Below are positions 31,088 to 41,008 of a stretch of DNA of 64,000 nt, in pieces. The stretch is from Shewanella phaeophyticola (GTDB taxonomy: Bacteria > Pseudomonadota > Gammaproteobacteria > Enterobacterales > Shewanellaceae), in assembly GCF_025398315.1 (NCBI RefSeq), contig NZ_JAODOQ010000001.1, forward strand, positions 2,294,001-2,358,000, given 5' to 3'. The notes under the pieces were generated by a model. The model saw nothing but the letters and a program-made list of their open reading frames with translations. It was not told the DNA's origin and made no database searches. A program made the position numbers and the translations under genes. Positions within the stretch are counted from its first letter, which is position 1. The number at the start of each line of letters is the position of its first letter.

Positions 31088-32278
31088 TTAATTAACAATA
31101 AGCTTTTTAGCCACAGCACGACTTTCGAGTCTAAGTAAACCGAGTAAAAATAGCGTTCCCATCACAACCACACTGGCCGAAACATATAAACCAATATCAT
31201 AATGGCCAAAAAACTCGGCTAAATAACCCGTAGGAACAGGCGCAATAATTTGCGCCGCGCCATAGGATAAAGTCATGGTACCCATAAACTTAGCAGGGTT
31301 ACTGGGATAAAACTGACCAGCCATGGTTAATACTAAACTGACGCAGGCAATAAAGGTGCCGCCAAAACATAACGCACTGGCAATAACCACGGTTAAACTG
31401 TCATTCATCACAGGCAGAATAATCCCCACGGCTTGCAAACAGTAAGCGGCTAATAACGCTTTAACATAACCGGTTTTGCGCGCAATTCTGTCCCACACTA
31501 ATGCGGCAGGCGTGGCAGCAATACCAATGAACAAAAATGCTAAACTGCCCTGGCCTTGTAATCCCTCTGTACGCTCGACAATATCGACAATGAAGGTTGA
31601 GCTAACGACATAGCCATAACCGGCACAAAAATAGGCAAGCATCATCAGCAACTTAAATTCGCGACTGGGTGGATTATCGTTAGCAACCTCTCCTTGCTGC
31701 TCACCGGCTGACGGATGCGGCATCCATAACCATGCAGGAATAGAAACCACAGCGGCTAACAGCGCAAGCGCTAACCATTGTTGCTGCCAATCAGCTGACA
31801 GCCCAAGCATTAACTCGAACAATAATGAAGTGATAATAATGCCAAGGCCTGCACCCGCAAAGTGGATCCCTAATTCGGCGCGATGATGGTGTCTTACCAG
31901 CCACTTTAAGATAAGACCAGAAGCAATGATAAACCCGCCAGAAGCACAAACACCGGCAAAAAAGCGTAATATTGCCCAAGTGACGATATCAGTCGTCACC
32001 ACCATGGCGGCAGAAGTCACCACACTCAAGAGTAAATAAACACGGTGTAAATGGTATTTGTAATGCAGATTATGCATGCTCGCCGCCATAAACACGCCAA
32101 ACATATAACCCATAAAATTAGTGGTCGCCAACCAACCAGCGCCAGACTCAATTAAACCAGCACTGTCCTGCATTATCGGTATTAACAAACTATAGGAAAA
32201 TCGTGCCACCCCAACGGTGACGATTAAACTGCAAATACCTGCAAAATAAACTCGAAAAGCGGTCAATTCCTTTAACAT
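31088..32278 (-). CDS. MFS transporter, YbfB/YjiJ-like
   Basis: About 396 residues with twelve predicted helices and the family signature in helix 1 (CSLIVTVGVARFSYSLLIPIM) and helix 4/5 (AILRFFAGVCASGGFIIASGLILKW). YbfB/YjiJ-type transporters export uncharacterised small molecules. ATG at 32278 is chosen because it gives the short N-terminus usual in the family; an in-frame start at 32314 is also possible. It is divergent from a LysR regulator, which is the common arrangement for a regulated exporter. Confidence 0.87.
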   Translation of the reverse strand: MLKELTAFRVYFAGICSLIVTVGVARFSYSLLIPIMQDSAGLIESGAGWLATTNFMGYMFGVFMAASMHNLHYKYHLHRVYLLLSVVTSAAMVVTTDIVTWAILRFFAGVCASGGFIIASGLILKWLVRHHHRAELGIHFAGAGLGIIITSLLFELMLGLSADWQQQWLALALLAAVVSIPAWLWMPHPSAGEQQGEVANDNPPSREFKLLMMLAYFCAGYGYVVSSTFIVDIVERTEGLQGQGSLAFLFIGIAATPAALVWDRIARKTGYVKALLAAYCLQAVGIILPVMNDSLTVVIASALCFGGTFIACVSLVLTMAGQFYPSNPAKFMGTMTLSYGAAQIIAPVPTGYLAEFFGHYDIGLYVSASVVVMGTLFLLGLLRLESRAVAKKLIVN

Positions 32279-32380
32279 TATTTTGCGCCTAATCGAAAAA
32301 CGATTAACAAACAATACGTCAACCTGCTAATGTTAAAAATTGAATTATTTTGAAGCAAAACTTCTTATATTGAGAATCAT

Positions 32381-33214
32381 ATGGAAATGTTAATACTCGA
32401 AACCTTTAAAGCCGTGGTCGATGAACAAGGCATTAAAGGCGCGGCAGATAAACTCAATACTGTACAATCTAATATCACAAATCGGATTAAGAAGCTCGAA
32501 GCTGAGCTCGACACCAAACTGTTTACGCTGATGGGCAGAAAGCTGCAGTTAACCCCAAACGGGCAACAGCTATACGATTACGCTGGGCAAATATTGTTAT
32601 TACAACATCAAGCTATTTGTGCTATTTCCCGTAGTAAAGACACTTACGAGTTACGTGTTGGCATGCCCGAAACATTTGCCGCCGTACACATGCCTTTAGC
32701 GCTTAAACAACTTAAGCTCAACCATGCTGAAATTCGCACCAAAATTCATACAGACACTAGCGAAAGATTAGTGTTCTCAGTGTTAAATAATAAAGTCGAT
32801 TGCGCTGCAATTGGCAATGCTCCTCAACATAAAAATTTAGTAGTGATCCCAATCGTTAAAGAAGAATTGATCATGGTGACGCCGCGAGACAGCGAATATG
32901 ACCCGGTATTATTGGTTAGAGATGAAGGCTGTGGTTACCGACAACACGCTATGTTGTGGCGACAACAAGCTGGTCGAGGCAATGATGAACTCATGATAAT
33001 GAGTAGTGCAGATGGCGTATTGGGCTGCATTGCTGCAGGTTTAGGTTATACCATTATTGGTAAAAATATGGTGGCAGGCAGCCGTTATGAAAAATCATTG
33101 GTCATGACACCTGTGAGCCACGGCTCTAAACATGTTCAGTTATCGATTGTTTATCGTAAAGGCAGCCCATTAGAGTCTGGTATTTTAACCCTAGCCACCT
33201 TGCTGACAAAATAA
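32381..33214 (+). CDS. LysR-family transcriptional regulator
   Basis: 277 residues: an N-terminal winged helix-turn-helix (ILETFKAVVDEQGIKGAADKLNTVQSNITNRIKKLEAEL) and a periplasmic-binding-protein-like effector domain (RVGMPETFAAVHMPLALKQL onward). It lies about 100 bases from the divergent MFS gene, so it probably controls that gene and itself. It is not cotranscribed with norV, which has its own sigma54 promoter. The effector is unknown. Confidence 0.9.
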   Translation: MEMLILETFKAVVDEQGIKGAADKLNTVQSNITNRIKKLEAELDTKLFTLMGRKLQLTPNGQQLYDYAGQILLLQHQAICAISRSKDTYELRVGMPETFAAVHMPLALKQLKLNHAEIRTKIHTDTSERLVFSVLNNKVDCAAIGNAPQHKNLVVIPIVKEELIMVTPRDSEYDPVLLVRDEGCGYRQHAMLWRQQAGRGNDELMIMSSADGVLGCIAAGLGYTIIGKNMVAGSRYEKSLVMTPVSHGSKHVQLSIVYRKGSPLESGILTLATLLTK

Positions 33215-33257
33215 CTCAAACATATTATTCACATTAAAGTGGATATCGCCTTAAGAT

Positions 33258-33312
33258 GTCAATATGACCATGACAGTGTCATTTTAACATAAACAAAAAG
33301 TGTCCTTATGAC
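33258..33312 (+). promoter_or_regulatory. Three NorR-like enhancer sites
   Basis: Three copies of the GTCA-N3-TGAC type motif, within 55 bases and upstream of a sigma54 promoter: GTCAATATGAC (33258-33268, perfect), GTCATTTTAAC (33278-33288) and GTCCTTATGAC (33302-33312). E. coli norV has three NorR sites of this type (established knowledge). No norR gene lies nearby. Confidence 0.78.
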
Positions 33313-33365
33313 AGTTGCGCCTTCAATAAAAAACATAAGGAACTGATAAATAACAATTAAATATA

Positions 33366-33383
33366 TTGGCACGACACCTGCAA
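33366..33383 (+). promoter_or_regulatory. Sigma54 (RpoN) promoter of norVW
   Basis: TTGGCACGACACCTGCAA: -24 TGGCAC (33367-33372), five bases, and -12 CTGCA (33378-33382), the near-consensus TTGCA, about 70 bases ahead of the norV start. Together with the upstream NorR-like sites this marks an NO-induced promoter. Confidence 0.85.
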
Positions 33384-33449
33384 TAACATCGTTAACAGGT
33401 AAGAATTTTACTTTATAACGATTAACTTTCAATTATTACAGGTGTAAAT

Positions 33450-34943
33450 ATGACTATTCACATTAAAAACAACATCAACTGGGTTGGCCAACGCGACTGG
33501 GAAATTCTTGACTTTCATGGCACTGAATATAAAACCACTAAGGGCACCAGCTACAACAGTTACCTTATTCGTGAGCAAAAAAATGTCTTAATCGATACTG
33601 TTGACCATCGTTTCAGCCTGCAATTCATTCAAAACCTTGAGATGGAAATTGATCTTAATCTAATTGATTACATTGTGATTAACCATGCAGAAGAAGATCA
33701 CTCTGGCGCATTGGCCGCACTCATGGCAAAAATCCCTAATACCCCAATTTATTGTACCGAAAATGCCATCGACTCTATTACCGGCTTGCATCACCACCCT
33801 GAATGGAATTTTAATATAGTCAAAACTGGCGATAGCCTAGATATCGGTAACGGCAAACAATTGGTCTTCATTGAAACCCCAATGTTGCACTGGCCAGACA
33901 GTATGATGACCTATTTAACCGAAGATGCCGTGCTATTTAGTAACGATGCTTTTGGTCAGCATTATTGCGATGAACGCTTGTTTAATGATGAAGTTGACCA
34001 GATTGAATTAATGGATCAATGCTTACGCTATTACTCCAATATTTTAACCCCGTTTAGTGCACTGGTAACCGCTAAAATTAACGAGGTTTTAAGCTTTAAC
34101 CTCCCTGTTGATATGATTGCCACCGCCCATGGTGTGGTGTGGCGTGACAACCCAACACAGATTATCCATCAGTATTTGCAATGGGCAGATAACTACCAAG
34201 AAGACCGCATCACTATCTTCTACGACTCAATGTCTAACAACACTCGTTTGATGGCTGATGCCATTGCTCAGGGGATCCACGATGTTGACCCTGGCGTCTC
34301 TGTTAAAGTGTTTAATGTGGCACGCCATGACAAAAATGACATTCTTGCAAATGTGTTCCGCTCTAAAGGGATTTTGGTCGGCTCATCAACCATGAATAAT
34401 GTCATGATGCCAAAAGTGGCTGGCATGCTTGAAGAAATCACCGGATTACGTTTTAAAGATAAAAAAGCCGGTGCATTTGGCAGTTACGGTTGGAATGGCG
34501 GCGCAGTAGACCGTATTCACACTCGCCTGACCGACGCCGGATTTGAAACCACAGTCGGCCTAAAAGCAAAATGGAAACCCGACGGAAAAGCCATGCGCGA
34601 ATGCCGTGAACATGGCCGCCAAATAGCAAAAAGCTGGGCGTTACATGATCTCAGTAATGTTGATTCGATTTCATCACCTCTTACTCAAAATCAAGCGGCT
34701 AAATTAACAGAAGAAGTAACACCTGCAGCTCAAACACCATGCGCATCAAGTACTCGGGTTAGCGATACACAAGAGATGCTATGCACCGTGTGTAACTGGG
34801 TATATCAACCCGTATTAGGCGAGCCAAATCAAGATGTACAGCCGGGTACGCCTTGGTGCGAAGTGCCAGACTTTTTCCTTTGCCCAGATTGTGGTTTAGG
34901 TAAAGAGGTATTTACACCGATTGCACAGAGGAAAGCATCATGA
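33450..34943 (+). CDS. norV: Anaerobic nitric oxide reductase flavorubredoxin
   Basis: Reduces NO to N2O under anoxic conditions. The 497-residue protein has three modules: a metallo-beta-lactamase-like domain with a di-iron site ([11 protein letters not shown], the HxExDH motif at about 79-84), a flavodoxin domain ([20 protein letters not shown], about 254-390) and a C-terminal rubredoxin ([10 protein letters not shown] and [11 protein letters not shown], about 445-495). Length agrees with E. coli NorV plus a slightly longer linker. Its electrons come from NorW, encoded next with a 4-base overlap (ATGA). The promoter is sigma54 type with NorR-like sites. Confidence 0.97.
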   Translation: MTIHIKNNINWVGQRDWEILDFHGTEYKTTKGTSYNSYLIREQKNVLIDTVDHRFSLQFIQNLEMEIDLNLIDYIVINHAEEDHSGALAALMAKIPNTPIYCTENAIDSITGLHHHPEWNFNIVKTGDSLDIGNGKQLVFIETPMLHWPDSMMTYLTEDAVLFSNDAFGQHYCDERLFNDEVDQIELMDQCLRYYSNILTPFSALVTAKINEVLSFNLPVDMIATAHGVVWRDNPTQIIHQYLQWADNYQEDRITIFYDSMSNNTRLMADAIAQGIHDVDPGVSVKVFNVARHDKNDILANVFRSKGILVGSSTMNNVMMPKVAGMLEEITGLRFKDKKAGAFGSYGWNGGAVDRIHTRLTDAGFETTVGLKAKWKPDGKAMRECREHGRQIAKSWALHDLSNVDSISSPLTQNQAAKLTEEVTPAAQTPCASSTRVSDTQEMLCTVCNWVYQPVLGEPNQDVQPGTPWCEVPDFFLCPDCGLGKEVFTPIAQRKAS

Positions 34944-36085
34944 GTGCACCTATCATCATTATTGGCAGTGGCTTTGGTTCATATCAATTAATTAAAGCCA
35001 TTAGACGTACAGATACACAACAACCGATTACCGTTTTTACGCTTGATGAGGGTCATGATTACAATAAACCAGATTTAAGCCATGTATTTAGTCACCAGCA
35101 AACCAGTACTGATTTAATTCGCCAATCAGCGCAAGAGTTTGCTGCACAGTACAACATTACTTTGTATCCATTAACGCGAGTAGACAGCATTGATAGTCAA
35201 CAACAACGGATATGGGTTAACAACGTCGCCTACCCTTATTCACAATTAGTATTGGCAACTGGGGCAAAAACATTTATCCCACCTATGCAAGGTAACGCCA
35301 GCAACAAGGTGATGACCTTAAATAGTCTGCAAGAGTTTGCCAGCGCACAACAGCAATTGCATGAGGCGAAGCGGGTAATGCTGATTGGCGCAGGGCTGAT
35401 TGGCACCGAAATCGCAATGGATTTAAGTTGCAGCGGTAAACACGTGGTAGTTGTCGACCCAAGTAAAGGCGTCATGGCGAACATGTTACCCGACCTCGTC
35501 GCGTCTACGCTGCAAACTAAGCTAACTGAGGCCGGTGTAGAGTTTGAGTTTGGCCAAACGGTAAGCGCACTTAATCAAAATGAGTCTGCCCTTTGTGCCA
35601 CGCTGAGTTCTGGCAAAACCCATCATATCGATTGCGTTATTTCGGCAGCCGGATTAAAGGCTAATGTGGCCTTGGCTACACAAACAGGCCTTGAGGTTAA
35701 TCACGGCATTGTGGTTAATCAGCAACTGCAAACCTCTGTTAAGCATATTTATGCGTTAGGCGATTGCGCCGAAATCAATGGCAAAGTGATGTCGTATCTG
35801 CAACCCATTTTGTTAAGCGCCAATGCACTGGCAAAAACCTTATTAGGCCAACCCACAACGTTAAGTTTACCGGCGATGTTAATTAAGGTTAAAACCCCAC
35901 AAATGCCCATTCAATTAGGTGGCAGCACGGTTAAAGATGTGGCGTCTTGGCAGGTAGACATTGATGCAAAAGGCTGTTCAGTTAAAGCCTTTAACGAGCA
36001 AAAACAAATTATAGGATTTGTGGTCACCCAAGAGCATATGAACAACACGTTCCCGTTACTCAGGGCTTTACCCGCAAATCTTTAA
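34940..36085 (+). CDS. norW: NADH:flavorubredoxin reductase
   Basis: Passes electrons from NADH to NorV. 381 residues with an FAD-binding Rossmann motif ([17 protein letters not shown]), a second dinucleotide site ([17 protein letters not shown], about 148-164) and the C-terminal FAD site YALGDCAEI. It overlaps norV by 4 bases, so the two are translationally coupled. Normal family length. The following small gene probably belongs to the operon. Confidence 0.95.
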   Translation: MSAPIIIIGSGFGSYQLIKAIRRTDTQQPITVFTLDEGHDYNKPDLSHVFSHQQTSTDLIRQSAQEFAAQYNITLYPLTRVDSIDSQQQRIWVNNVAYPYSQLVLATGAKTFIPPMQGNASNKVMTLNSLQEFASAQQQLHEAKRVMLIGAGLIGTEIAMDLSCSGKHVVVVDPSKGVMANMLPDLVASTLQTKLTEAGVEFEFGQTVSALNQNESALCATLSSGKTHHIDCVISAAGLKANVALATQTGLEVNHGIVVNQQLQTSVKHIYALGDCAEINGKVMSYLQPILLSANALAKTLLGQPTTLSLPAMLIKVKTPQMPIQLGGSTVKDVASWQVDIDAKGCSVKAFNEQKQIIGFVVTQEHMNNTFPLLRALPANL

Positions 36086-36152
36086 CCTACAATTTAAATC
36101 GGTGCTGATTACTTGGTATTGCATTGGTAAACAGCACCCTAAGGAGAACATT

Positions 36153-36488
36153 ATGTCTCATCAACGTATTCCAGCTGACTGGACTATCCAGCGTTCTACC
36201 CCATTTTTTACCAAAGACAATGTACCTGCGGCTCTACTGACTCACCATAATACCGCCGAAGGTGTTTTTGGTCAGTTATGCGTAATGGAAGGCGTGGTGA
36301 CTTACTATGGTTTTGCCGACAGCGAAGCAACTGAACCAGAAGTGACAGTGGTGATTAACGCGGTACAATTTGCCACCAGCCCTCCTGAATATTGGCATCG
36401 CATTAAGTTAAGTCCTGATGCGCAATTCAATATTAATTTCTGGTCTGAAAAAGATAAAACCGGCCAAGCGATGTTTAATAGCAAATAA
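36153..36488 (+). CDS. DUF1971 (TehB N-terminal-like cupin) protein in the nor operon
   Basis: 111 residues of cupin-like beta fold, equal to DUF1971/COG3615, which is related to the N-terminal domain of TehB. Motifs: HQRIPADWTIQRSTPFFTK, HNTAEGVFGQLCVMEG, SPPEYWHRIKLSPDAQF and INFW. The ATG at 36153 has AAGGAGAACATT before it, a strong site; the upstream in-frame start is less likely. It is 67 bases beyond norW with no terminator between, so probably expressed with norVW. Function unproven; linkage suggests NO or oxyanion stress. Confidence 0.82.
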   Translation: MSHQRIPADWTIQRSTPFFTKDNVPAALLTHHNTAEGVFGQLCVMEGVVTYYGFADSEATEPEVTVVINAVQFATSPPEYWHRIKLSPDAQFNINFWSEKDKTGQAMFNSK

Positions 36489-36543
36489 CCTTACAAAGAT
36501 ACTGTTATCGTGATTAGGGACAGCATCAAGCTGTCCCACTGAT

Positions 36544-37206
36544 TTATTCACTAAAAAATATGTCACCATAATAGGATTCAGCATCACGACCACAATTATC
36601 GGTATCGGTCATAATCGCAATCATATCTATGTATTGGTATGCTTTTTGGTTAGCTTTTGCACTGCCTTTGTCGCCAAATGTATCAATAAGATCTTGGTAA
36701 ACATTGCGCTTTTCTTGATACCACACACCACTTTTTGAACCTTGACCTTGTATCGCCAACATTTTAACCCTTGAGCCAGCAAACGCGTTATCCCACAGCG
36801 CCCCTTTAGCTTGATTGCTCGACCAGACATAATTAAGTGATTTGGTGTTCCAAATAAACAGTCCGCCATCGATAACCACATATATACGCGCGATAAAATC
36901 ATCACCGCTTTTACTTTGTTCATCTAACTGTGGCAACGTTTTTTCAACTAACCAACTCCAACTTAAATAAGGGGTATTGAGTAAATCGATCTTCTTTTCT
37001 AATACGAGTCCAGATGCCGAATTTTGACTAATGGCTTTAAGTGTCATTTGGCCTTTGTATTGTTCAACGCTATAAATTGATTTGCCTGAAAACTCTTTCG
37101 CTTGCCATTGTTCAATGCCTTGCTCACTCAATGCCGTTAAATTGGTCACCGCTTGCGCATTCACACATAGCAAAAAACTCAATAACACGACTATCCATTT
37201 GCACAT
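36544..37206 (-). CDS. DUF3047 family periplasmic protein
   Basis: About 220 residues with a signal peptide (CKWIVVLLSFLLCVNAQAVT) then a beta-rich domain typical of DUF3047: LSWSWLVEKTLPQLDEQSKSGDDFIARIYVVI, NYVWSSNQAKGALWDN, IAIMTDTDNCGRDAESYYGDIFF. ATG at 37206 is taken because GGAGAG precedes it; a TTG at 37218 is in frame. The function of the family is unknown. Converges on the DUF1971 gene. Confidence 0.9.
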   Translation of the reverse strand: MCKWIVVLLSFLLCVNAQAVTNLTALSEQGIEQWQAKEFSGKSIYSVEQYKGQMTLKAISQNSASGLVLEKKIDLLNTPYLSWSWLVEKTLPQLDEQSKSGDDFIARIYVVIDGGLFIWNTKSLNYVWSSNQAKGALWDNAFAGSRVKMLAIQGQGSKSGVWYQEKRNVYQDLIDTFGDKGSAKANQKAYQYIDMIAIMTDTDNCGRDAESYYGDIFFSE

Positions 37207-37291
37207 GCGACTCTCCAATCTTGTTATTGATCACTGAGTTTGAGTAAGTGAAACGGTCTCAAGGAAAACGGCAGATTACAGTAGAATGTGA

Positions 37292-37684
37292 TTACTTAAA
37301 CTCCGCTAGCGCCGTTAAGGCTAATTGGGCTTTATCTGTAGGCACAAAAATATGATCGTGATAATACGCGGCGATAACATTGGCACTGATATTAAATTCG
37401 GTGAGTTTAGCCGCTACCGCCGCCGTTAATCCAACAGCCTCTAGGCTTGAATGCACGGTTAAGGTAATTTGTTTAAAACTTGCTTCAAAGGCCAATCCGG
37501 CAGCCATTGCAGCCTCTTTATTGACGACTAAGGTTAAGCCTTCGCTCTCGCAAAATGCCGCACGTGGATTTAATCGAGCATATTGTTCATATTCCCCCTG
37601 AACAGTGCAAAATACAAATTCACCGTCCATCAATTTAGGGCTCATGGACGTCAATAGTAGGTCTAAGTCGGCCATACCACTCAT
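37292..37684 (-). CDS. ACT-domain protein
   Basis: 130 residues consisting of two ACT-like halves: LTSMSPKLMDGEFVFCTVQGEY, then ITLTVHSSLEAVGLTAAVAAKLTEFNISANVIAAYYHDHIFVP. Members of this family (COG3602) are thought to bind amino acids as regulatory sensors; no catalytic domain is attached. It is likely a stand-alone gene; the M23 gene upstream reads in the same direction. Confidence 0.88.
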   Translation of the reverse strand: MSGMADLDLLLTSMSPKLMDGEFVFCTVQGEYEQYARLNPRAAFCESEGLTLVVNKEAAMAAGLAFEASFKQITLTVHSSLEAVGLTAAVAAKLTEFNISANVIAAYYHDHIFVPTDKAQLALTALAEFK

Positions 37685-37789
37685 AGACTACAATCCTTTT
37701 TGATAATCCATTGATTTAGCAGGCAATAATATGGCCACATGTGCTATTGCAAGATAACCGCAGAATAACACGCTTTATGCTAAATATAC

Positions 37790-38657
37790 TTATTTTGCTG
37801 CTTTTTGTGCCGCTAATACTTTTTCCATTGGCGGTACAATTGACACTGGGTCTAAACGCATTTGGAACCAGTTTAAACGCCAATCTAAATGCGGACTCTG
37901 TCACTCGGCCTGTCGCGCCAATTTCTGCCACTTTATCGCCCTGCACAACGGTGTCGCCAACCTTTAAATACAATTTACTTAAATGTAAAAATGTTGAACT
38001 CACCCCATAACCATGGTCAATAATCACCGTACCACCAGAATAAAACATATCAGGTTCTGCAAGGGTAATCACCCCATCAGCAGGAGCCACGACCACAGTG
38101 CCTGTTGGCCGAGCAACATCTACGCCAAAATGCGGGTTACCAGGCACATCGTTGTAAACACGCTGGCTGCCATAAACACCCGAAATACGCCCTGTTACCG
38201 GCCAAATAAATGACTGCATAAACGCCTGTTGATCTGAAAAAATATCTCTTGCTGCGCGAGTTTGCTTAGCGTCTTTGGCTGCTCTTGCTTGCGCAACAGG
38301 ATCAGGCTTCATGATTTTTTTACTAATTCCGGTTATACGGTCAATTTTGTATTGTTTCGGGGCAATGTTAAGCGGTTTAATTTCGGTTAATCCGTCTGGG
38401 TAAGTCACTTTAACCACTTGTTCTGCAGCAGCATCTCGGTCAAAGCCAATTGCAAATGCCCCTGTCGGTGTCACTTTTACTGCCTGATCATTTAATAACA
38501 CTGTACTGCCCACGGGTACCGTTCCGCGAACCAATGCACCTTGCTCAAACTTGCCTTGAAAAGTCACTGCTGCTGCGCTGGCGCTAAACCCTAATATGCA
38601 GAGCATTAGCCAAGCCGTTGTAGACATTGCTTTAAGAGGTGATTGTTTAATTGACAT
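37790..38657 (-). pseudogene. M23-family peptidase (frameshifted near the C-terminus)
   Basis: Exported LytM/M23 metallopeptidase, presumably a peptidoglycan endopeptidase or its activator. A signal peptide (AWLMLCILGFSASAAA), an N-terminal beta domain, then the M23 core with HFGVDVARPTGTVVVAPADG and VIIDHGYGVSSTFLHLSKL. The final zinc-ligand segment is out of frame: one base too many at about 37894-37900 changes GRVTGPHLDWRFKW into GRVTESAFRLAFK. Read in the correct frame the protein ends at 37790 (about 289 residues); the uncorrected frame runs to 37716. A His-x-His ligand lies in the shifted part, so the encoded product as written would be inactive. Confidence 0.85.
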
Positions 38658-38682
38658 AAAACCGGATTCCTTGTGAAAAAAT

Positions 38683-38710
38683 AAAAAAAAGGGCTACCTT
38701 TAGGCAGCCC
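38683..38710 (-). terminator. Terminator after the QueD-like gene
   Basis: Minus-strand hairpin GGGCTGCCTAAAGGTAGCCC followed by a T run of eight bases. Confidence 0.88.
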
Positions 38711-38745
38711 GTTTATCTTACTCGATTAACCTTTAACCGCAATGG

Positions 38746-39601
38746 CTACCCTTTGCCAATTCCTTCAAAGGCAATCACTTTAAAGTGGCTTTCAGGCACC
38801 TTGTTAGCTAACGTCGTGGCCATGTATTCAGCAAGCAGTTCGACTGTGGTGTCGTGTGGAATAAGGTCACAACATTGTTTCGGCATCGCTAACTGAAAAT
38901 CACCTTGTGGCGCCATGTAGTGAAAACCAAAATGGGTTTCATCATTAATGCTGGTTTGCTTTGATAATGCTAGCGTTGCCACGGGGACTAAATCTTCTTC
39001 AGTACCCAGATAAACATCTTGCCAACGGTCGGCTACCAATACTGATCCCATTTAGGCTCTGCAATACCGTTTTCAAATACTGTGACAGGGCTACGATGAC
39101 CATGCGCAATACGTTGGCAGTTACCATCATGTTTACGTAAACCATGGCTGTAATGGTAAAATGGCGTATCGAGCGCCTCATTACGTAAGGTTAAGCTAAT
39201 GCCTTGAACATTGTCTGGCAGAGCTTCCCGCAGGGCTTTTTGAGAAAGTCATTCACGCTCTCAAAATCAATAATCTCAGTAGGAATCAGCGCAAATGCTT
39301 GCGACGGGCACGCTAAATGGATATCACCTTTTTGACTGGTAAAATCCATCCATACTCGGTCGCCTTTTTGCTGCCAGCGTACTTCGCTACACGCCGTTGG
39401 GATTAATAAACGATGATCAGCAACGTCATCGATGGTGTCTTTAATGGTGCGTTTTACTTTTGAAAAATCTAACACCATATTTTGCTCATCTAAGCCGCCA
39501 TCGAGTAATACGTCGACAATCCAGCTTTCTCCTACCATTCCACGTATTGGACAAAGGTAAGAAAAATCGATAACGGTTAAATCTTTTACAAACAGTTGCA
39601 T
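38746..39601 (-). pseudogene. 6-carboxytetrahydropterin synthase family protein, QueD-like (two frameshifts)
   Basis: A two-domain QueD/PTPS-like protein of about 285 residues. Part 1: MQLFVKDLTVIDFSYLCPIRGMVGESW to FESVNDFLKK. One A missing in the A run (T run at 39237-39241) would continue to ALREALPDNVQGISLTLRNEA, and then the HGLRKHDGNCQRIAHGHR segment with the zinc-binding histidines and the catalytic Cys. A second missing base at 39044-39045 joins it to KWDSVLVADRWQDVYLGTEED. Pterin synthases of this kind act in queuosine or folate-related synthesis; in this longer branch the exact reaction is unknown. Confidence 0.8.
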
Positions 39602-39748
39602 TAATGCTCCTAGGCAGAAAAACAGTCCACCTCAGTATAAATGTATCCCGAATGGCACATGCCAATGGAAAAGGTATCTTAAAACGTCTACATACGAAGA
39701 GATATCACCTCTTGGTCTAATACAAGGTAATAAAATTAACCTAACGAC

Positions 39749-39998
39749 TTAATATAGCGTCAATAACACCGACATTCTAAACAAAAGCCGCTCTATGAGC
39801 GAGTAAACATAAGCGATTAAGCAAATAAAAACGCTGTGAGTGGCCAAATTAAGCCCGATGAGTAAAACGGTTGAGGAGAAATTATTGAGCAGAATCGATT
39901 GCGAACGGCTCCGCATCGAAGGTAAAAAATGCCACCAGCAAGCACAAAATAATGCAGCTTTGACCACATAATAGTAAATAAATCATCATTGAAGACAT
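39749..39998 (-). pseudogene. Possible small two-helix membrane protein, frameshifted
   Basis: From an ATG at 39998 with AGGGAT upstream, MSSMMIYLLLCGQSCIILC and following residues form a hydrophobic helix and stop after DSAQ. A different frame starting within it reads NNFSSTVLLIGLNLATHSVF into a second helix and ends at 39749. One base change would join them to about 83 residues. Unrecognised; low certainty. Confidence 0.3.
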
Positions 39999-40116
39999 AC
40001 TGTTATCCCTAAAAATTCCTTTTATAAAGTGTAAACAACAAATATGCAGAAAATGTGCAGATATTAAGGAATTACCGTAAAGTGACCAATAATTATGTAT
40101 GTAAATGAGTCGCCCG

Positions 40117-40290
40117 GCCTCGGGCTTTGATCTTTGTGGGTTGAATTTTGTTCGAGTTAAAAACCTCCGGGCAGCGTTTGTTGGCCATTTTTATTGCGTT
40201 ATCGACTTTCTATGTAGAATACCCTCAAAGTCTCTGCCTTGTAGAAATGGCCAACAACTCGCTGCAAAAACAACCTTAAAAGGTCAACTG
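40117..40290 (-). mobile_element. MITE-like element, copy C (reverse, decayed ends)
   Basis: In reverse, the core matches copies A and B: TTTTTGCAGCGAGTTGTTGG, GGCAGAGACTTTGAGGGTA, AAAGTCGATAACGCAATAAA and AACTCGAACAAAATTCAA. The ends (GGTCAACT and CGGGCTTTGATCTTTG) are recognisable but decayed. About 12 bases past the response-regulator stop, so that gene's transcript must run into it. The remaining 39602-40116 has only the possible small gene. Confidence 0.7.
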
Positions 40291-40301
40291 TATCCTGGTG
40301 A

Positions 40302-41006
40302 TTATTCGACCTTGTACCCCACTCCGTAGATAGAGTGCAGTAATTCTTTTTGCTTAGTCACTTGTGCAAGTTTATGCCGTAGGTTTTTAACATGACTGTC
40401 GATGGTGCGCGAGCTAACAATGCGGTCATCGACATAACACACCTGCATTAAACTGTCGCGAGAATGCACAACGCCCGGGCGTTTAAGTAAGGTTTGTAAT
40501 AATCTAAATTCTACAGGGGTTAATTCAACTTCTTGGCGATCAACATGGCATTTAAAGCGCTCGATATCCAAATCGATGTGTTTATAGCGGATCACTTGCT
40601 CATTTTGACTGCCCTGAGTGTTTTCTACTCGTCTTAAAATCGTTTTCACTCTCGCAACCACTTCTCTGGCAGAAAACGGTTTACACACATAGTCATCGGC
40701 ACCCAGCTCTAAGCCCATAAGGCGATCAATTTCATCTACACGTGCAGTTAACATCAAAATCGGCATCATTGAAAACTGACGGATCTCGCGACAAATGGTT
40801 AAACCATCTTTGTAAGGCAGCATTAAATCTAAAACCACAAAGTCGATAGTTTGCGTTTTAATCGTATCAATCACATCACGGCCATCATATTGTACCAAGG
40901 TGTTAAACCCTTCGAGTTGCAAAAAATCCACCAAAATCTGTGCTATTTTGGGTTCATCCTCTACCACTAATACGGTCATTGGCTCTTGATGAGAAAATCC
41001 ACTCAT
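40302..41006 (-). CDS. OmpR-family response regulator, BaeR-like
   Basis: About 234 residues: a receiver domain (VLVVEDEPKIAQILVDFLQLEGF; phospho-acceptor Asp in VVLDLMLPYKDG; switch residues LTARVDE and KPFSAREVVARV) and a winged-helix DNA-binding domain (VELTPVEFRLLQTLLKRPGVVHSRDSLM, then SRTIDSHVKNLRHKL and IYGVGYKVE). Translation starts at ATG 41006, 3 bases beyond the HK stop (41009), an overlap-type coupling. With the kinase it forms a Bae-like envelope-stress pair; targets likely include the divergent small genes. Confidence 0.92.
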   Translation of the reverse strand: MSGFSHQEPMTVLVVEDEPKIAQILVDFLQLEGFNTLVQYDGRDVIDTIKTQTIDFVVLDLMLPYKDGLTICREIRQFSMMPILMLTARVDEIDRLMGLELGADDYVCKPFSAREVVARVKTILRRVENTQGSQNEQVIRYKHIDLDIERFKCHVDRQEVELTPVEFRLLQTLLKRPGVVHSRDSLMQVCYVDDRIVSSRTIDSHVKNLRHKLAQVTKQKELLHSIYGVGYKVE

Positions 41007-41008
41007 GG

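Noticed and set aside
31088..33214. MFS/LysR pair as part of the nor regulon
   Set aside because: norV has its own sigma54 promoter and NorR-like sites; nothing links the LysR gene to it beyond adjacency.
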